Assembly: GCF_009017255.1 (NCBI RefSeq)
Contig: NZ_WBZB01000013.1
Location: forward strand, 62,001-126,000
DNA from: Alkaliphilus serpentinus
GTDB taxonomy: Bacteria > Bacillota > Clostridia > Peptostreptococcales > Natronincolaceae
Length of the DNA: 64,000 nt
Direction: 5' to 3'
The notes below the pieces were generated by a model. The model was not told the DNA's origin. It saw only the letters and a program-made list of their open reading frames with translations, and did no database searches. The position numbers and the translations under genes are program-made. Of the stretch, positions 24,817 to 34,603 are shown piece after piece (the first letter of the stretch is position 1; each line of letters opens with the position of its first letter).

Positions 24817-26061
24817 TTAAGCTTCTAAATATTTTTTCACTATGATGGTTGCATTATGACCACCAAAGCCTAAAGAATTGGAAAGGGCATAATCAACAGT
24901 TCTATTCTTTTTCTCATTTGGTACATAGTCAAGGTCACAATCTGGATCTGGGTTTTCTAAATTGATTGTAGGTGGTATGACATTGTTTTTTGAAGCTAAA
25001 ATACAAGCAATTGCCTCTATGCTACCTGCAGCACCTAACAAATGTCCAGTCATAGACTTCGTTGAGCTTACAGATAATTCATAAGCATGCTCCTTGAATA
25101 CTGTTTTTATGGCCATAGTTTCAAATTTATCATTGTAAGGTGTACTAGTACCATGGGCATTAATATAATCTATGCTGGTATAGGGGATATTGGCATCCTC
25201 AAGGGCAGCCACCATTGATCTAGCAGCTCCTTCTCCCTCTGGCGATGGCGCTGTAATATGATAGGCATCTGCACTCATGCCATAGCCAACAATCTCTGCA
25301 TAAATTTTGGCCCCTCTTTTTTTAGCATGCTCTAGATCTTCAATAATTAGAATACCTGAACCTTCACCCATTACAAAGCCGTCCCTGTTAAGATCGAAGG
25401 GCCTGCTTGCCTTTTGTGGCTCTTCATTATGGGTAGACATGGCCTTCATGGAGCAAAAACCTCCAATGGATAATGGTGTTATAGATGCCTCCATACCGCC
25501 GGTTACCATAATGTCTGCGGCTCCCCTTTGAATAAGCTTAAAGGCTTCTCCTATAGCATTGGTTGAGGATGCACATGCGGTAACAACTGTAGTATTTGGC
25601 CCCTTAGCTCCTAGAGTCATGGAAACATATCCAGCCCCAATATTGGTAATCATCATAGGGATCATAAAGGGGCTGATTCTCTTAACTCCCTTTTCCATCA
25701 ACTTTTGATGCTGCTCCTCAAGGGTTTCTATTCCCCCAATACCAGAGCCCAAAATAACACCAAATTTCTCTGCCTGAATCTCTTCTACCCTGAGGTTTGC
25801 ATCCTTCATAGCCATCATTGAGGCTGCTACTGCATACTGCGTAAATCGATCCATCCTCTTAGCTTCTTTTTTATCTATATAATCCTCGGGGTTAAAATCC
25901 TTCACCTGTGCTGCTATCTTTGTGGGAAAGTCTGTTGCATCAAATCTATCTATTAAATCGATTCCCGATTTTCCATTTAACAAAGAGTTCCAAAATTCTT
26001 CAACGGTGTTTCCTAAAGGGGTGATACATCCCAAACCTGTCACAACAACTCTTCTACTCAT
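24817..26061 (-). CDS. fabF: 3-oxoacyl-ACP synthase II
   Basis: FabF condenses malonyl-ACP with growing acyl-ACP during fatty acid elongation. The 414-residue protein has the catalytic triad Cys163 ([13 protein letters not shown]), His303 ([11 protein letters not shown]) and His340 ([11 protein letters not shown]). It is the last gene of the fab operon, 101 bp after acpP, and is followed by a terminator. Confidence 0.98.
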   Translation of the reverse strand: MSRRVVVTGLGCITPLGNTVEEFWNSLLNGKSGIDLIDRFDATDFPTKIAAQVKDFNPEDYIDKKEAKRMDRFTQYAVAASMMAMKDANLRVEEIQAEKFGVILGSGIGGIETLEEQHQKLMEKGVKRISPFMIPMMITNIGAGYVSMTLGAKGPNTTVVTACASSTNAIGEAFKLIQRGAADIMVTGGMEASITPLSIGGFCSMKAMSTHNEEPQKASRPFDLNRDGFVMGEGSGILIIEDLEHAKKRGAKIYAEIVGYGMSADAYHITAPSPEGEGAARSMVAALEDANIPYTSIDYINAHGTSTPYNDKFETMAIKTVFKEHAYELSVSSTKSMTGHLLGAAGSIEAIACILASKNNVIPPTINLENPDPDCDLDYVPNEKKNRTVDYALSNSLGFGGHNATIIVKKYLEA

Positions 26062-26162
26062 ATTAAATTGCCTCCCTTACAAATTACCTTATCAGCATAA
26101 TGTCAGCCGCTTCATTACTACCTTAGGGCTGACATTACACTTAAGATCTCTTTAAAATGTCT

Positions 26163-26393
26163 TTACTTATTTGCCTCCACATATTTCACGATGTCACCGA
26201 TGTTTTTAAACTTCTCAGCTTCATCATCGGGAATTTCTACACCAAACTCATCTTCAATTGCCATAATGATTTCTACCGCATCTAAAGAATCTGCTTCTAA
26301 ATCATTAATTAATGAAGTAGCTGGGGTAATTGCGTCTACATCCTCTACACCTAATTGTTCTACAATAATTTCTACTATTTTGTTAAATACCAT
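26163..26393 (-). CDS. acpP: Acyl carrier protein
   Basis: The 76-residue acidic protein carries acyl chains on a phosphopantetheine arm attached to Ser36 in EADSLDAVEIIMA. It is flanked by fabG and fabF, so its supply is tied to the synthesis enzymes. Confidence 0.98.
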   Translation of the reverse strand: MVFNKIVEIIVEQLGVEDVDAITPATSLINDLEADSLDAVEIIMAIEDEFGVEIPDDEAEKFKNIGDIVKYVEANK

Positions 26394-26450
26394 TTTGATA
26401 TTCCTCCTTGAATTTTTATGATTTATTTTTTAAAATGAACTTTACCAAAA

Positions 26451-27194
26451 TTACATGGCCATTCCGCCATCAACATGGATTACCTGACCAGTGATATATT
26501 GTGACGCCTCACTGCTTAAAAATACAACTAGATTTGCAATATCCTCAGGTTTACCATATTTTTTCATTGGAATATGGTTTATCATCTGATCCTTAACATT
26601 ATCTGATAGAACAGCAGTCATGTCGGTGTCAATGAAACCTGGTGCAATGGCATTTACATTGATTCCCTTGGGAGCAAGCTCCTTTGCTAAGGATTTTGTC
26701 ATTCCAATTACTCCTGCCTTTGATGCACAATAGTTGGCTTGACCAGCATTACCCATTACTCCAACAACAGATGACATATTTATTATTTTGCCATATTTCT
26801 GCTTCATCATCCGTCTAACTACAGCTTTGGTACAATAAAATAAGCCATTTAAGTTTACATCCATCACCTGCTGCCATTCTTCATCCTTCATCCTCATAAA
26901 TAAATTATCTCTAGTGATGCCTGCATTATTTATAAGAATATCTACACCTTCAAGCTTTTCTTCAATTTCATCCATCATAGCCTTTACTTCATGGGGATTT
27001 GCAACATTAGCCTTTATGGCCAAAGCCTTTACTCCAAGACCTTCTAGTTCTTTAACCACCTCATCTGCTACTTGACTATTGCTGGTGTAATTAATGATAA
27101 TGTTTGCACCCTCATTTGCAAGGGCGATGGCAATTGCCTTTCCAATGCCTCTGGTACCACCTGTTACCAATGCATTTCTTCCCTTTAGGCTCAT
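26451..27194 (-). CDS. fabG: 3-oxoacyl-ACP reductase
   Basis: FabG reduces 3-ketoacyl-ACP with NADPH. The 247-residue short-chain dehydrogenase has the cofactor motif TGGTRGIGKAIA, NNAGITRD, the catalytic serine in INMSSVVGVMG and the YCASKAG Tyr-X3-Lys pair. It lies 10 bp after fabD. Confidence 0.98.
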   Translation of the reverse strand: MSLKGRNALVTGGTRGIGKAIAIALANEGANIIINYTSNSQVADEVVKELEGLGVKALAIKANVANPHEVKAMMDEIEEKLEGVDILINNAGITRDNLFMRMKDEEWQQVMDVNLNGLFYCTKAVVRRMMKQKYGKIINMSSVVGVMGNAGQANYCASKAGVIGMTKSLAKELAPKGINVNAIAPGFIDTDMTAVLSDNVKDQMINHIPMKKYGKPEDIANLVVFLSSEASQYITGQVIHVDGGMAM

Positions 27195-27204
27195 AACCTA
27201 CCTC

Positions 27205-28149
27205 CTAATTCAGCGTATTTAAGATTTCTTTAACTCCATCTATATCTTCCACATTTAAGGTTTCTACCTTTAAACTCATATTCTTAGCAATTTTTTTGAT
27301 AAAGGCACTTAAGGTTTTACCAGGCCCTATTTCTATGAAGGTATCTACACCCTCATTGATCATAAATTCTACTGAGTCCTGCCATAATACTGAACTACTT
27401 ACCTGTTTCACTAAGCTAGGTAGGACTGCATCCTTACCTTCAAGATACCTAGCCTCCACATTGGTGATTACTCCAATCTCAGGATTATTGATTTTATAGT
27501 TTGCTAGATCAGCCTTTAGCCTCTCTCCTGCAGGCTTTAGAAGACTACAATGAAAGGGAGCGCTTACAGGTAATATTACTGCCTTTTTAGCTCCTAATTC
27601 AATGGCTCTGCCAACTGCTGATTTTACAGCATCAACTTCACCTGAAATTACAATTTGACCTGGGCTGTTTAAATTGGCAGTTTCTACAATTCCGTATTGT
27701 TGAGAATCCTTAAGACATTTTTCTAATTCAGTTCTTGGCAGACCCAAAATAGCAGCCATTGTACCCACACCGGCTGGAACAGCCTCTTGCATATATTTTC
27801 CCCGATTTTTTACGATTTTTACAGCATCACCAAAGGAGAAAACATTAGATTTTACTAATGAGGCATATTCACCCAAGCTTAAGCCTGCCGTCATATCACA
27901 AGCTATCCCTTCCTTTTCTAAAACCCTTAAAGCTGCAATGCTTGCAGTTAGTATGGCAGGTTGGGTGTTTTCAGTTTTAATTAATTCTTCATCAGGCCCT
28001 TCAAAGCATAGCTTCTTCATATCATAATTCAGTTGATGACTGGCCTCTTCAAAAGCTTCCTTCGCTACCTGAAAATTATCTACTAGGGTTTTGCCCATAC
28101 CAACATATTGAGCACCCTGACCTGGGAATACAAAAGCCCTTTTACCCAT
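27205..28149 (-). CDS. fabD: Malonyl CoA-ACP transacylase
   Basis: FabD loads malonyl groups onto ACP. The 314-residue protein has FPGQGAQYVGMG, catalytic Ser91 in AGLSLGEYASL and the histidine in VSAPFHCSLLKPA. The residue before the nucleophile is Leu rather than the commoner His (GHSLGEY), a variant I believe is frequent in Clostridia. The next gene, fabG, starts 10 bp later. Confidence 0.97.
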   Translation of the reverse strand: MGKRAFVFPGQGAQYVGMGKTLVDNFQVAKEAFEEASHQLNYDMKKLCFEGPDEELIKTENTQPAILTASIAALRVLEKEGIACDMTAGLSLGEYASLVKSNVFSFGDAVKIVKNRGKYMQEAVPAGVGTMAAILGLPRTELEKCLKDSQQYGIVETANLNSPGQIVISGEVDAVKSAVGRAIELGAKKAVILPVSAPFHCSLLKPAGERLKADLANYKINNPEIGVITNVEARYLEGKDAVLPSLVKQVSSSVLWQDSVEFMINEGVDTFIEIGPGKTLSAFIKKIAKNMSLKVETLNVEDIDGVKEILNTLN

Positions 28150-28151
28150 TT

Positions 28152-29102
28152 TTATACCTCCTTACCTTGCTTTAACAGCTCTTTTAGCTGATTATTACCT
28201 TCAAGAATGATTTCTTCTATAACTTCTTTACAGGATTTGATATCCTTCACCATAGCCGCCACTTGGCCAGCCATTACTGAACCTTCATGTATATCCCCAT
28301 CTACTACTGCTAATTTTAGCCTTCCTGATCCAAGGGCCTCAAGCTCTTCTATAGAAGCCCCTTCCTTTTCTAGCTTAGCAAAGTCCTTTGATAGCTTATT
28401 TTTCAGCACTCTTACCGGATGCCCCGTGCCCCTTGCTGTAACAACTGCATCTCTATCCTTAGCCTTTAGAACAGCCTCTTTATAATTATCATGGGCAGTA
28501 CATTCATGGGTACAAATAAATCTTGTTCCAATCTGTACCCCATCTGCTCCTAAGGCTAAAGCCGCCAGAAAACTACTTCCATTGGCAATTCCCCCGGCTG
28601 CAATAACAGGAATATTTACCTCTTCTACAATTTGGGGCACAAGGACCATTGTAGTTAACTCTCCAATATGACCACCTGCTTCAGTTCCTTCAACTATGAT
28701 GGCATCTGCACCTAGCTTCTCCATCCTTTTGGCTAATGCCACTGAAGGGACTACAGGAATTACCTTTGTACCTATTTCCTTAAATCTATCAATATATTTA
28801 CCGGGATTTCCAGCACCCGTGGTGATTACCGGAATCCTCTCACGATAAATTACATCCACCACCTCTTCGACAAAGGGGGATAGAAGCATTACATTTACTC
28901 CAAAGGGCTTATTGGTCAATTCTTTAGCTTTCTTTATCTCTTTCTCCACTATTTCAGCAGGGGCGTTTCCTGCAGCGATAATTCCTAAACCTCCAGCTTC
29001 TGAAACGGCAGCAGCCAATTCAGCTGTAGCCACCCAAGCCATTCCCCCTTGTATTATAGGGTATTTTATATTTAATAAATCACAAATTCTCGTATGAAAC
29101 AT
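28152..29102 (-). CDS. fabK: Enoyl-ACP reductase II (FMN-dependent FabK)
   Basis: FabK performs the last reduction of each elongation cycle using FMN and NAD(P)H. It is unrelated to FabI and is insensitive to triclosan. The 316-residue TIM-barrel protein shows YPIIQGGMAWVATAELAAAV, VIVEGTEAGGHIGE and IAAGGIANGSSFLAALALGA. No fabI is present. It lies directly between fabH and fabD, with 2 bp before fabD. Confidence 0.96.
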   Translation of the reverse strand: MFHTRICDLLNIKYPIIQGGMAWVATAELAAAVSEAGGLGIIAAGNAPAEIVEKEIKKAKELTNKPFGVNVMLLSPFVEEVVDVIYRERIPVITTGAGNPGKYIDRFKEIGTKVIPVVPSVALAKRMEKLGADAIIVEGTEAGGHIGELTTMVLVPQIVEEVNIPVIAAGGIANGSSFLAALALGADGVQIGTRFICTHECTAHDNYKEAVLKAKDRDAVVTARGTGHPVRVLKNKLSKDFAKLEKEGASIEELEALGSGRLKLAVVDGDIHEGSVMAGQVAAMVKDIKSCKEVIEEIILEGNNQLKELLKQGKEV

Positions 29103-29119
29103 AGCCTACCTCCTAATAT

Positions 29120-30115
29120 TTAAATGCACCATTTAACCACTGATGATCCCCAGGTTAAGCCACCTCCAAAGGCAACTAAAACCACAATATCCTCCTTTTT
29201 AATATTTCCCATACGATAGGCTTCGTCTAAGGCAACAGGAACAGATGCTGCCGACATGTTGCCATATTTATCAAGGTTTACAAAGACCTTTTCTATAGGA
29301 AGCTTTAATCTTTTGGCTGCAGCATCGATAATCCTTATATTGGCCTGATGGGGCACTAAATAATCAATATCATCGATGGTAAGATCACATTTCTTTAAGG
29401 CCTCCATAGCAGCTTTACCCATTACTCTGACTGCGAACTTAAAAACCTCACTACCATCCATTTGAACATAGTGGAGTTTTTTTTCCAGGGTTTCTAAAGA
29501 GGCGGGCATTCTTGAGCCTCCTGCTGGCTGGGTTAAAACTTCTCCACTACTACCATCAGCTCCAAGATAGGAGGATAGTATTCCATATCCTTCCTCCACC
29601 CTTTCTACTACTACCGCCCCGGCACCATCACCAAATAATACACAGGTGTTGCGGTCTTCCCAGTTTAGGATTTTTGATAGGGTTTCTGCCCCAATTATTA
29701 GAGCATTTTTATAAAACCCATTCTTAATAAACTGCTCACTTATGGTTAAGCCATATAAAAATCCTGAGCAAGCAGCCTCGATATCAAGGGCAGCCGCCTT
29801 AGTAGCACCCAAATTTTTCTGCACGATACAAGCAGTCGATGGAAATGCCATATCCGGCGTAACGGTGGCAACGATTATTAAGTCTAAATCTTCCGCCTTT
29901 AAGCCAGCATCCGCCATAGCCTTTAGTGCGGCTTCTGTTGCCAAATCAGAGGTGGCTTTATCAGCTTCTACAACCCTTCTACAGGATATTCCTGTTCTGG
30001 TTCTAATCCACTCATCTGTAGTATCCACCATTTTTTCAATATCATAGTTTGTTACTTCTTTTTCCGGTAATGCACTTCCTGTACCAGTAATGCCAACGGA
30101 ATACCAATTATTCAA
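29120..30115 (-). CDS. fabH: 3-oxoacyl-ACP synthase III
   Basis: FabH starts fatty acid synthesis by condensing acyl-CoA with malonyl-ACP. The 331-residue protein has the triad Cys116 ([11 protein letters not shown]), His256 ([10 protein letters not shown]) and Asn286 ([10 protein letters not shown]). It overlaps plsX by 8 nt, indicating coupled translation. Confidence 0.98.
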   Translation of the reverse strand: MNNWYSVGITGTGSALPEKEVTNYDIEKMVDTTDEWIRTRTGISCRRVVEADKATSDLATEAALKAMADAGLKAEDLDLIIVATVTPDMAFPSTACIVQKNLGATKAAALDIEAACSGFLYGLTISEQFIKNGFYKNALIIGAETLSKILNWEDRNTCVLFGDGAGAVVVERVEEGYGILSSYLGADGSSGEVLTQPAGGSRMPASLETLEKKLHYVQMDGSEVFKFAVRVMGKAAMEALKKCDLTIDDIDYLVPHQANIRIIDAAAKRLKLPIEKVFVNLDKYGNMSAASVPVALDEAYRMGNIKKEDIVVLVAFGGGLTWGSSVVKWCI

Positions 30116-31115
30116 CTATATCAGCTCCTAGATTTTTGATTTCCTCTTCTATTTTTTTAACAACTTGGTTTTCAACTAAAGTTTTTGCTTGGCGAATAGC
30201 ATTCATAATTGCCTTTGCATCAGAACTACCATGGGCCTTCACCAAGGCACCCTGAACCCCTAAAAATGGAGCCCCTCCATATTCTGTATAATCAAAGCGT
30301 TTTTTAAACCCCATAAGGCCAGATTTTATCAATAGGGCCCCTAGCTTTCTTAATGGATTTTTAGTAAGCTCTTCCTTCAAAACTTTAAATATCATCATAG
30401 CTACACCCTCTGTAAGCTTTAAAATTACGTTTCCAGTGAAGCCATCACACAAAATTACATCTGTGTATCCAGAAGGAATATCCCTTGCCTCAACATTACC
30501 CTGGAAGTTAAAGGGGGCCTTTTTACAAATCTTGTAGGCTTCCTTGGTGCTTTCATTACCCTTTCCTTCCTCAATGCCTATGTTTACAAGACAAACTCTT
30601 GGAGTCTTTATGCCTAAAACCATTTCTGCATAGATGCTTCCCATTATCCCAAACTCAATATAATTTCTTGCTTTAATATCCGTATTAGCTCCTCCATCAA
30701 TTAATACAGAGGCTCCCTTATAGTTAGGGATCACTGGCGCTAGAGCTGGCCTGTCAATTCCTTCAATTCTCCCTAATACAAACAAGCCTCCTGCCAATAG
30801 GGCTCCTGTATTACCAGCAGATATAATTGCATCTGCCCTTCCATCCTTAACAATATTTAAAGCAACCACCATAGAAGAATCCTTCTTTTTTCTAATGGCA
30901 GCCACTGGTTTATCTTCGTTTTCTACGATCTCACTAGTATGTACGATCTCGATTTTTTCCTTAGGATATTGAAATTTTTTTAATTCTGAATCTAATGTTT
31001 TCTTATCTCCTGTTAAAATTAAATTAACACCATATTGATTAACAGCATCAACGGCACCCTTCACCGTTACCTTAGGACCATGATCCCCTCCCATGGCATC
31101 TAATACGATTTTCAT
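30108..31115 (-). CDS. plsX: Phosphate acyltransferase PlsX
   Basis: PlsX converts acyl-ACP to acyl-phosphate, the donor for PlsY in phospholipid synthesis. The 335-residue protein starts [12 protein letters not shown] and has [36 protein letters not shown] and [15 protein letters not shown]. It follows fapR after a 204-bp gap that holds an inverted pair of heptanucleotide repeats. Confidence 0.98.
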   Translation of the reverse strand: MKIVLDAMGGDHGPKVTVKGAVDAVNQYGVNLILTGDKKTLDSELKKFQYPKEKIEIVHTSEIVENEDKPVAAIRKKKDSSMVVALNIVKDGRADAIISAGNTGALLAGGLFVLGRIEGIDRPALAPVIPNYKGASVLIDGGANTDIKARNYIEFGIMGSIYAEMVLGIKTPRVCLVNIGIEEGKGNESTKEAYKICKKAPFNFQGNVEARDIPSGYTDVILCDGFTGNVILKLTEGVAMMIFKVLKEELTKNPLRKLGALLIKSGLMGFKKRFDYTEYGGAPFLGVQGALVKAHGSSDAKAIMNAIRQAKTLVENQVVKKIEEEIKNLGADIVE

Positions 31116-31152
31116 TTTTAATCATTCCTTTCCCTTACAACTAAAAGATAAA

Positions 31153-31180
31153 TTGAAAATTGAAAATTGAGAATTGAAAG
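31153..31180. repeat. Heptanucleotide tandem repeat (TTGAAAA type)
   Basis: Four units (TTGAAAA, TTGAAAA, TTGAGAA, TTGAAAG) lie upstream of plsX. They are complementary to the array at 31281-31315, so the two could form a long hairpin around a 100-bp centre. Confidence 0.85.
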
Positions 31181-31280
31181 TAAAAGCATATAATTGATCG
31201 CTACAGAAAACATTATTAATTAGTTCCGTTTATTTAATAGCTAGAAAATCACTAGAATTATCAGAATTTCTTCTTTTAAA

Positions 31281-31315
31281 TTTTCCATTTTCCATTTTCA
31301 ATTTTCAATTTTTAT
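31281..31315. repeat. Heptanucleotide tandem repeat (TTTTCCA type)
   Basis: Five units (TTTTCCA twice, TTTTCAA twice, TTTTTAT) end five bases from the fapR stop codon. This is the inverted partner of 31153-31180. Confidence 0.85.
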
Positions 31316-31319
31316 TTGA

Positions 31320-31889
31320 TTATCTTGCCTTTATCGCCACCAAAATAAACTTCCCTCGAAAGACTTGGTTTTGATTTACAGAGATTTTAACATGAACAAA
31401 GTGCTTATTACCCCTTACCCTTACAACCTCTGCTTTAGCCACCAGCTTTTCGCCAGCATGGACGGGGCTTAAGTATTTTATATTAGAAACACCCGTTAAA
31501 GCAACCTCTGCATCAATAACTGACATTGCTAAGGATTCTGCCTGCGAGAAAATATGATGACCCCTTACTAGGTTGGTTTTCTTAAAGGCCATACCCTCGG
31601 TAGTTTCAAGGATGGAGATGCCACTGGTTCCTAGATTAAGATCAATTAGTTCTCCTATAATCTCTGTACCTATAATACTTCTAACCTTTTGATAGTTCTT
31701 CTCTGCCACAAGCTTTACCCTTTCCCTTAGTTCAGGAATCCCTAGCTCAAGGCGATCTAAGCGTATTGTTTGTATGCTTACATTAAATTTCTCAGATAGC
31801 TCCTCATCTGTCACAAAGGGATCTTCTGTTAATAACTCTAACAGCTCCTTTTGTCTATTTGATTTACTTATTCTTCCCATACCCTTCAC
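31320..31889 (-). CDS. fapR: Fatty acid and phospholipid biosynthesis repressor FapR
   Basis: FapR represses fab and pls genes and is released by malonyl-CoA. The protein (189 residues from GTG) has a DeoR-like helix-turn-helix ([20 protein letters not shown]) followed by [17 protein letters not shown] and a hotdog-fold effector domain ([20 protein letters not shown]). The GTG at 31889 is chosen because GGAGTGA lies 5 nt upstream; an ATG 9 nt further in lacks a well-spaced site. Its own promoter is overlapped by a FapR operator, implying autoregulation. Confidence 0.95.
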   Translation of the reverse strand: MKGMGRISKSNRQKELLELLTEDPFVTDEELSEKFNVSIQTIRLDRLELGIPELRERVKLVAEKNYQKVRSIIGTEIIGELIDLNLGTSGISILETTEGMAFKKTNLVRGHHIFSQAESLAMSVIDAEVALTGVSNIKYLSPVHAGEKLVAKAEVVRVRGNKHFVHVKISVNQNQVFRGKFILVAIKAR

Positions 31890-31918
31890 ATATATCACTC
31901 CAATAGTTAGTACTTATA

Positions 31919-31937
31919 ATTAGTACCTGATACTAAT
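31919..31937. promoter_or_regulatory. FapR operator
   Basis: ATTAGTACCTGATACTAAT is a near-perfect palindrome matching the FapR box described in Bacillus (TTAGTACC-N-TACTAA type). It starts five bases downstream of the -10 and would cover the start site. A partial second site (TTAGTAC, about 31906-31912) lies next to it. Confidence 0.9.
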
Positions 31938-31941
31938 ATTT

Positions 31942-31970
31942 AGTATATATTACTCCTTTATAAAAATCAA
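31942..31970 (-). promoter_or_regulatory. Sigma-A promoter of fapR and the fab operon
   Basis: TTGATT (31970-31965) and TATACT (31947-31942) are 17 bp apart; the FapR operator begins just downstream. Confidence 0.75.
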
Positions 31971-32211
31971 TAGTTATCGGTTTATTTTACTTGTACTTTT
32001 TAAGGTCGTCATTTGAAAAATTAAATTCCGTCCTAGGGATATTTATAGGTTTTAAAGGACATCCGTTAATAATTTAAGGTTTTCTATAATTTGATTTTAA
32101 TATTCAAACTAGCAGTATTTAAAACTTCAGAATGTCATTAAAAATTACTATTTAAGTAGACTTTGTTTACAGAAAAATTCGTCATATAGGATTCCTTCTT
32201 AGTTCTTAGCA
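31971..32211. other. Intergenic region upstream of the fapR promoter
   Basis: About 240 bp of AT-rich sequence between the rpmF terminator and the fapR promoter. I see no reading frame with a ribosome-binding site and no convincing structured RNA in it. Confidence 0.5.
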
Positions 32212-32218
32212 ATAAAAA

Positions 32219-32245
32219 AATAGTAATGAATAACTCATTACTATT
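32219..32245 (-). terminator. Terminator of yceD-rpmF
   Basis: An 11-bp perfect stem AATAGTAATGA / TCATTACTATT with a 5-base loop is followed on the minus strand by TTTTTTTATT, 19 bp after the rpmF stop. Confidence 0.92.
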
Positions 32246-32263
32246 TCTAAAATGATATCTTTA

Positions 32264-32443
32264 TTATTTTGCTGCTACTACCTCTTTATTTCTATAATAT
32301 CCACACTCTCCGCAAACCCTATGGGGTAGCTTTGGCTCATGGCATTGTGGACATTTAACATATCCAACAGCAACATATTTTGAGTTTGCAGCTCTTCTCA
32401 TGTTTTTCTTTGATTTACTGGTTCTGCGCTTTGGTACTGCCAT
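32264..32443 (-). CDS. rpmF: 50S ribosomal protein L32
   Basis: The 59-residue protein starts [20 protein letters not shown] and carries a zinc-binding pair CPQC / CGECGYY, so it is the zinc-containing (C+) form of L32. AAGGAGGTGTAAAT precedes the ATG at 32443. It follows yceD by 12 bp, the widely conserved order yceD-rpmF. Confidence 0.97.
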   Translation of the reverse strand: MAVPKRRTSKSKKNMRRAANSKYVAVGYVKCPQCHEPKLPHRVCGECGYYRNKEVVAAK

Positions 32444-32455
32444 ATTTACACCTCC

Positions 32456-32986
32456 TTAATCTTGTTGTAGCAATTTCTTAAGTTTAGCCAGTCGAGGATC
32501 AATTCCATCATCGTGGTTTTCTTCAGTAATACATTTGCATTCTTTGTCATTCAAATCTTCGCCACAACCGGCACATATACCCTTACAAGCTTCACTACAT
32601 AACAGTTGAATGGGTATATTCATGATAATATTTTCCTTTACAATATCTTCAAGACTAATTATTCCATCATGATAAAAGAAAATGTCTTCTAGATCATCAT
32701 CTTCATTAAGAACTTCTTTTTCCTCCACCAGTTGAACATTAATCTTAGAACTGTAATCATAAGTAAATGGTTTTAAACATCTACTACAGCTTACCTCCAT
32801 TAGGGTTTTCACCTGACAGGCTAGAAAAAACTCATTACTCACATTATAAATTTTCCCTTCAAGCGAAATTGGGTTTGGTAATAAAAATTTATCGCCATAA
32901 TAATTAATGGTATCAAGATTTAGTTGCAAATTCAAGTCAACTTGGTTCTTTTTTTCCTTTTTCAGTAGATTTAAATCAACCTTCAT
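32456..32986 (-). CDS. YceD family (DUF177) protein
   Basis: DUF177/YceD proteins are encoded next to rpmF across bacteria and are linked to 23S rRNA or large-subunit metabolism in plants and bacteria. The protein (about 176 residues) has paired cysteines VSCSRCLKPFTY and CSEACKGICAGCGEDL that could bind zinc. The ATG at 32986 is preferred over the GTG 9 nt upstream, because GAGGTGA lies 5 nt before it. Its promoter is at 33018-33046. Confidence 0.93.
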   Translation of the reverse strand: MKVDLNLLKKEKKNQVDLNLQLNLDTINYYGDKFLLPNPISLEGKIYNVSNEFFLACQVKTLMEVSCSRCLKPFTYDYSSKINVQLVEEKEVLNEDDDLEDIFFYHDGIISLEDIVKENIIMNIPIQLLCSEACKGICAGCGEDLNDKECKCITEENHDDGIDPRLAKLKKLLQQD

Positions 32987-33017
32987 TCTTGTCACCTCTT
33001 AACCATCGCTAAATTTG

Positions 33018-33046
33018 ATTATACAAACGATAAAAAGCTTTGTCAA
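33018..33046 (-). promoter_or_regulatory. Perfect sigma-A promoter of yceD-rpmF
   Basis: TTGACA (33046-33041), a 17-bp spacer and TATAAT (33023-33018) match the consensus at all twelve positions, about 30 bp upstream of yceD. Confidence 0.88.
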
Positions 33047-33081
33047 GTATTTTATCTTGATACCTCTATTAAAAGAGAAAA

Positions 33082-33099
33082 GGTAGGATAAATCCTACC
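33082..33099 (-). terminator. Terminator of ackA
   Basis: A 7-bp stem GGTAGGA / TCCTACC with a 4-base loop is followed on the minus strand by TTTTCTCTTTT, between ackA and the yceD promoter. Confidence 0.78.
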
Positions 33100-33183
33100 C
33101 CAAACTGACCCATCCTATTCTTTGCTGTTACAAAAATGTTTTGAACAGTCTGCTTGATGTTGAAACTTCCAACAACGATTATA

Positions 33184-34377
33184 TTATTTTAGCAATTCTT
33201 TTGTTTCCCTTGCAATCATCAATTCTTCATTGGTAGGTATTAGCAATACCTTTACTTTTGAATCTTCAGTTGAAACAATGGTTTCTTTTCCTCTAACCTT
33301 ATTTTTACCTGCATCGATTTTTATGCCTAAGAAATCAAGATTATTACAAACTTCTTCACGGGTTTCAGGTGAATTTTCACCAAGACCAGCTGTAAATATT
33401 ACTGCATCTAGGCCACCCATTTCTGCTGCATAGGCACCAATATATTTCTTAACTCTTTTATAATATACATCTAAGGCCAGTTGAGCTCTTTCATTTCCTG
33501 AAGCGGCTGCACCTTCAATGTCTCTAAAGTCATTGCTTACACCTGAAATACCTAATACTCCAGATTTTTTATTCATGATATTGTTAACATCAGATGAAGA
33601 AATATGCTCCTTCTCCATAATAAAGGTTACAATAGCAGGATCGATATCTCCGCAACGAGTACCCATTACTAAACCCTCTAATGGAGTAAAGCCCATGCTG
33701 GTATCAACGGATTTTCCTCCATCAACTGCAGCTACACTGGCACCATTTCCTAAATGGCAGGTTACCATCTTCAATTCTTCAATAGGTTTGCCCAATACTT
33801 CCGCAGCCTTCATGGCTACATATTTATGGGAGGTACCATGGAAGCCATATCTTCTAATTTTATATTTATCATATAATTCGTAGGGTAATGCATATAAATA
33901 GGATGATTTAGGCATTGTTTGATGGAAGGCTGTATCAAATACCCCAACCATTGGTACATTCGGTAGAATCTCTTCACATGCATAAATACCCATTAAGTTT
34001 GGAGGATTATGTAATGGTGCTAGTTCAGAGCACTCTTCTAGGGTCTTTTTAACCTCATCATTGATAATTACTGATTGAGCAAATTTTTCTCCACCATGGA
34101 CAACCCTATGGCCTACAGCTGCAATTTCATTCATTTCCTTAATTGCACCATGCTGAGGGTGAACTAAGCAATCTAATACAATACGAATAGCAGATTTGTG
34201 GGTTCCCATGTTTTCTTCAATAATCACCTTGTCCTTACCGATTGCTTCATGCTTTACAAATGCATCTTCTATACCTATTCTTTCAGCTACACCTTTTGCA
34301 AGAACCTCTTCAGTATTCATATTAATCAATTGATATTTTAATGAAGAGCTGCCACAATTTAAAACCAATACTTTCAT
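33184..34377 (-). CDS. ackA: Acetate kinase
   Basis: Acetate kinase interconverts acetyl phosphate + ADP and acetate + ATP, the ATP-yielding step of acetate fermentation. The 397-residue protein starts [18 protein letters not shown] and has [41 protein letters not shown] and [17 protein letters not shown]. No pta (phosphotransacetylase) is adjacent, although pta-ackA is the usual clostridial pair. A 16-bp palindrome lies in its leader. Confidence 0.98.
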   Translation of the reverse strand: MKVLVLNCGSSSLKYQLINMNTEEVLAKGVAERIGIEDAFVKHEAIGKDKVIIEENMGTHKSAIRIVLDCLVHPQHGAIKEMNEIAAVGHRVVHGGEKFAQSVIINDEVKKTLEECSELAPLHNPPNLMGIYACEEILPNVPMVGVFDTAFHQTMPKSSYLYALPYELYDKYKIRRYGFHGTSHKYVAMKAAEVLGKPIEELKMVTCHLGNGASVAAVDGGKSVDTSMGFTPLEGLVMGTRCGDIDPAIVTFIMEKEHISSSDVNNIMNKKSGVLGISGVSNDFRDIEGAAASGNERAQLALDVYYKRVKKYIGAYAAEMGGLDAVIFTAGLGENSPETREEVCNNLDFLGIKIDAGKNKVRGKETIVSTEDSKVKVLLIPTNEELMIARETKELLK

Positions 34378-34403
34378 TTGTTAACCTCCTGTAAAATATA
34401 TTT

Positions 34404-34419
34404 TGACAAAACTTTGTCA
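34404..34419. promoter_or_regulatory. 16-bp palindrome in the ackA leader
   Basis: TGACAAA-AC-TTTGTCA is a perfect 7+2+7 palindrome between the ackA promoter and its ribosome-binding site (AGGAGG at 34385-34390). It looks like a dimeric repressor operator; I cannot name the regulator. Confidence 0.5.
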
Positions 34420-34441
34420 TTCGTGTTTTTCTATCATTACA

Positions 34442-34470
34442 ATCATAATAAATTTTTGAGGGTTTTTCAA
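34442..34470 (-). promoter_or_regulatory. Sigma-A promoter of ackA
   Basis: TTGAAA (34470-34465) and TATGAT (34447-34442) are 17 bp apart on the minus strand, giving a leader of about 55 nt that contains the palindrome. Confidence 0.65.
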
Positions 34471-34513
34471 GCTAAAGGTCATTTATTTTTCGAAACATAA
34501 TTTCTTTTCCTGT

Positions 34514-34542
34514 TTGACAGGATATAAAATAAACTATACTAT
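34514..34542 (+). promoter_or_regulatory. Probable promoter of tmcAL
   Basis: Perfect TTGACA (34514-34519) is followed at 17-bp spacing by TACTAT (34537-34542); overlapping alternatives are TATACT at 15 bp and TATAAT at 20 bp. It points to tmcAL, divergent from ackA. Confidence 0.55.
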
Positions 34543-34603
34543 AATTAGTAGTTTCTACAATTTTAAAATATTTAAGCAGAAATTTTTTAGGAGGTAAACC
34601 TAT

